Below are positions 6,756 through 7,069 of a stretch of 7,069 bases of DNA, in pieces. The notes under the pieces were generated by a model. That model ran no database searches, had not been told where the DNA came from, and saw nothing but the letters and a program-made list of their open reading frames with translations. The stretch is from NCBI GenBank assembly GCA_030428025.1, contig JAUIBJ010000171.1, positions 1-7,069 on the forward strand, read 5' to 3'. Source of the DNA: Alphaproteobacteria bacterium. Lineage in GTDB: Bacteria; Pseudomonadota; Alphaproteobacteria; Rhodobacterales; Rhodobacteraceae. Numbering within the stretch: the stretch's first letter is position 1; every line of letters begins with the position of its first letter. Made by a program: the position numbers and the translations under genes.

Positions 6756-6831
6756 GATCAACGAAGCTCACGCTGCAGCAGATCGGAAATCGGGGCAAGC
6801 TGCAGCGCCTGAAGTTAATTCTATATTACTC

Positions 6832-6861
6832 AGCTATCTCTTGGATGGTAACGAGATAGCT
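6832..6861 (-). repeat. Perfect 9-bp inverted repeat directly after the transketolase stop
   Basis: AGCTATCTC (6832-6840) and GAGATAGCT (6853-6861) are exact reverse complements around a 12-base loop. The repeat abuts the TGA stop at 6864-6862. In RNA it would form a hairpin at the transketolase 3' end. The stem is only moderately GC-rich and the following minus-strand sequence (GAGTAATATAG) is A/T-rich but has no U-run, so it may be a weak terminator, an RNA processing or stability hairpin, or a protein-binding dyad. Confidence 0.45.
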
Positions 6862-7069
6862 TCAGTCCAGCGTCGCGAGAAACTCCCGCGCGACAGCTGT
6901 CACGCCTGGGGTGTCGAGCCGGTACTTGTCGTAAAGCGCGGCGGGCGGTCCGACCTCGACATAGCAGTCGGGCACGCCGTGTTTCAGGAAGGGCAGGCGG
7001 GGCAGGTCCGCGAGCACCTCGGCCACGGCGCTGCCGAGGCCGCCGGTGATGTTGTGCTCCTCCACCGTC
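6862..7069 (-). CDS. Transketolase C-terminal domain (partial, 5' end outside window)
   Basis: Only the last 68 codons are present; the gene continues beyond the right edge. The fragment opens with TVEEHNITGGLGSAVAEVL, the hallmark of the transketolase C-terminal domain and of the related 1-deoxyxylulose-5-phosphate synthase and E1-beta proteins. It ends with LKHGVPDCYVEVG, then PAALYDKYRLD and a final helix ending EFLATLD. The ending without an extension resembles the C-terminal subunit of split, two-gene transketolases, but the fragment cannot show whether the gene is split or full length. A GTG at 7065 is an internal valine in the EEH motif and not a start. Transketolases use thiamine diphosphate to move two-carbon ketol units between sugars. 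It is separated from the aminotransferase by 248 bp but points the same way, so it may belong to the same pathway or regulon. Confidence 0.88.
   Translation of the reverse strand, partial: TVEEHNITGGLGSAVAEVLADLPRLPFLKHGVPDCYVEVGPPAALYDKYRLDTPGVTAVAREFLATLD

Larger units (their letters stand above)
6614..6861. promoter_or_regulatory. AT-richer intergenic region upstream of the aminotransferase operon
   Basis: This 248-bp gap separates the transketolase gene from the aminotransferase gene. Its GC content is about 46% by hand count, clearly below the flanking genes. It contains two perfect inverted repeats (6832-6861 and 6695-6718), a self-palindromic GCTGCAGC that occurs twice (6772-6779 and 6799-6806), and a GATCGGA direct repeat (6739-6745 and 6781-6787). 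Its size and content fit a promoter and operator region for the downstream operon. I see no tRNA, no known riboswitch and no convincing minus-strand gene. One plus-strand frame is open through most of it; I treat it as a separate observation. Confidence 0.55.

Noticed and set aside
7063..7065. GTG at 7065 as the start of a 67-residue protein.
   Set aside because: The valine is part of the conserved TVEEH motif of a transketolase C-terminal domain; the gene simply runs off the window.
1..7069. CRISPR arrays, tRNA or rRNA genes, insertion sequences and integrase sites.
   Set aside because: I saw no regularly spaced repeats, no cloverleaf candidate, no transposase motif and no long terminal inverted repeats on either strand.

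Overview
This 7,069-base window is GC-rich (mid-60s % by eye). All its convincing genes lie on the minus strand, so the transcripts run from the right edge to the left edge. The GC content, the tight operon packing with ATGA overlaps and the protein style suggest an alphaproteobacterium, perhaps of the Rhodobacterales. That placement is inference; there is no rRNA or marker gene here.

Layout in the direction of transcription. (1) The last 68 codons of a transketolase C-terminal-domain gene enter from the right edge. (2) A 248-bp gap follows, with about 46% GC by hand count. It carries two perfect inverted repeats and weak promoter-like sequences, and it probably drives the operon below. (3) A class III PLP-dependent aminotransferase of the glutamate-1-semialdehyde aminomutase type. 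(4) A complete import module of the peptide/nickel/opine type: a periplasmic binding protein, two permeases and one ATPase. (5) A shikimate-dehydrogenase-fold oxidoreductase, coupled to the ATPase by an ATGA overlap. Only 32 bases follow its stop, so the operon may continue to the left.

The five junctions from the aminotransferase to the dehydrogenase are 39 bp, 6 bp, 1 bp, a 4-bp overlap and a 4-bp overlap, so these six genes are almost certainly one transcript. The simplest reading is uptake of an amino-containing small molecule or peptide-like solute, followed by transamination and NAD(P)-linked redox chemistry. The nearby transketolase may supply or remove a two-carbon unit. No substrate can be named from the sequence.

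The most noteworthy protein is the dehydrogenase. It keeps the catalytic Lys/Asn/Asp set of the AroE fold but has lost both serines that normally bind shikimate. It is therefore probably not the housekeeping AroE, and an automatic 'shikimate dehydrogenase' label is likely to mislead. The combination of transketolase, aminotransferase and AroE-like enzyme recalls the aminoshikimate logic of ansamycin producers, but here it sits with an importer, which points to catabolism. That parallel is a hypothesis only.
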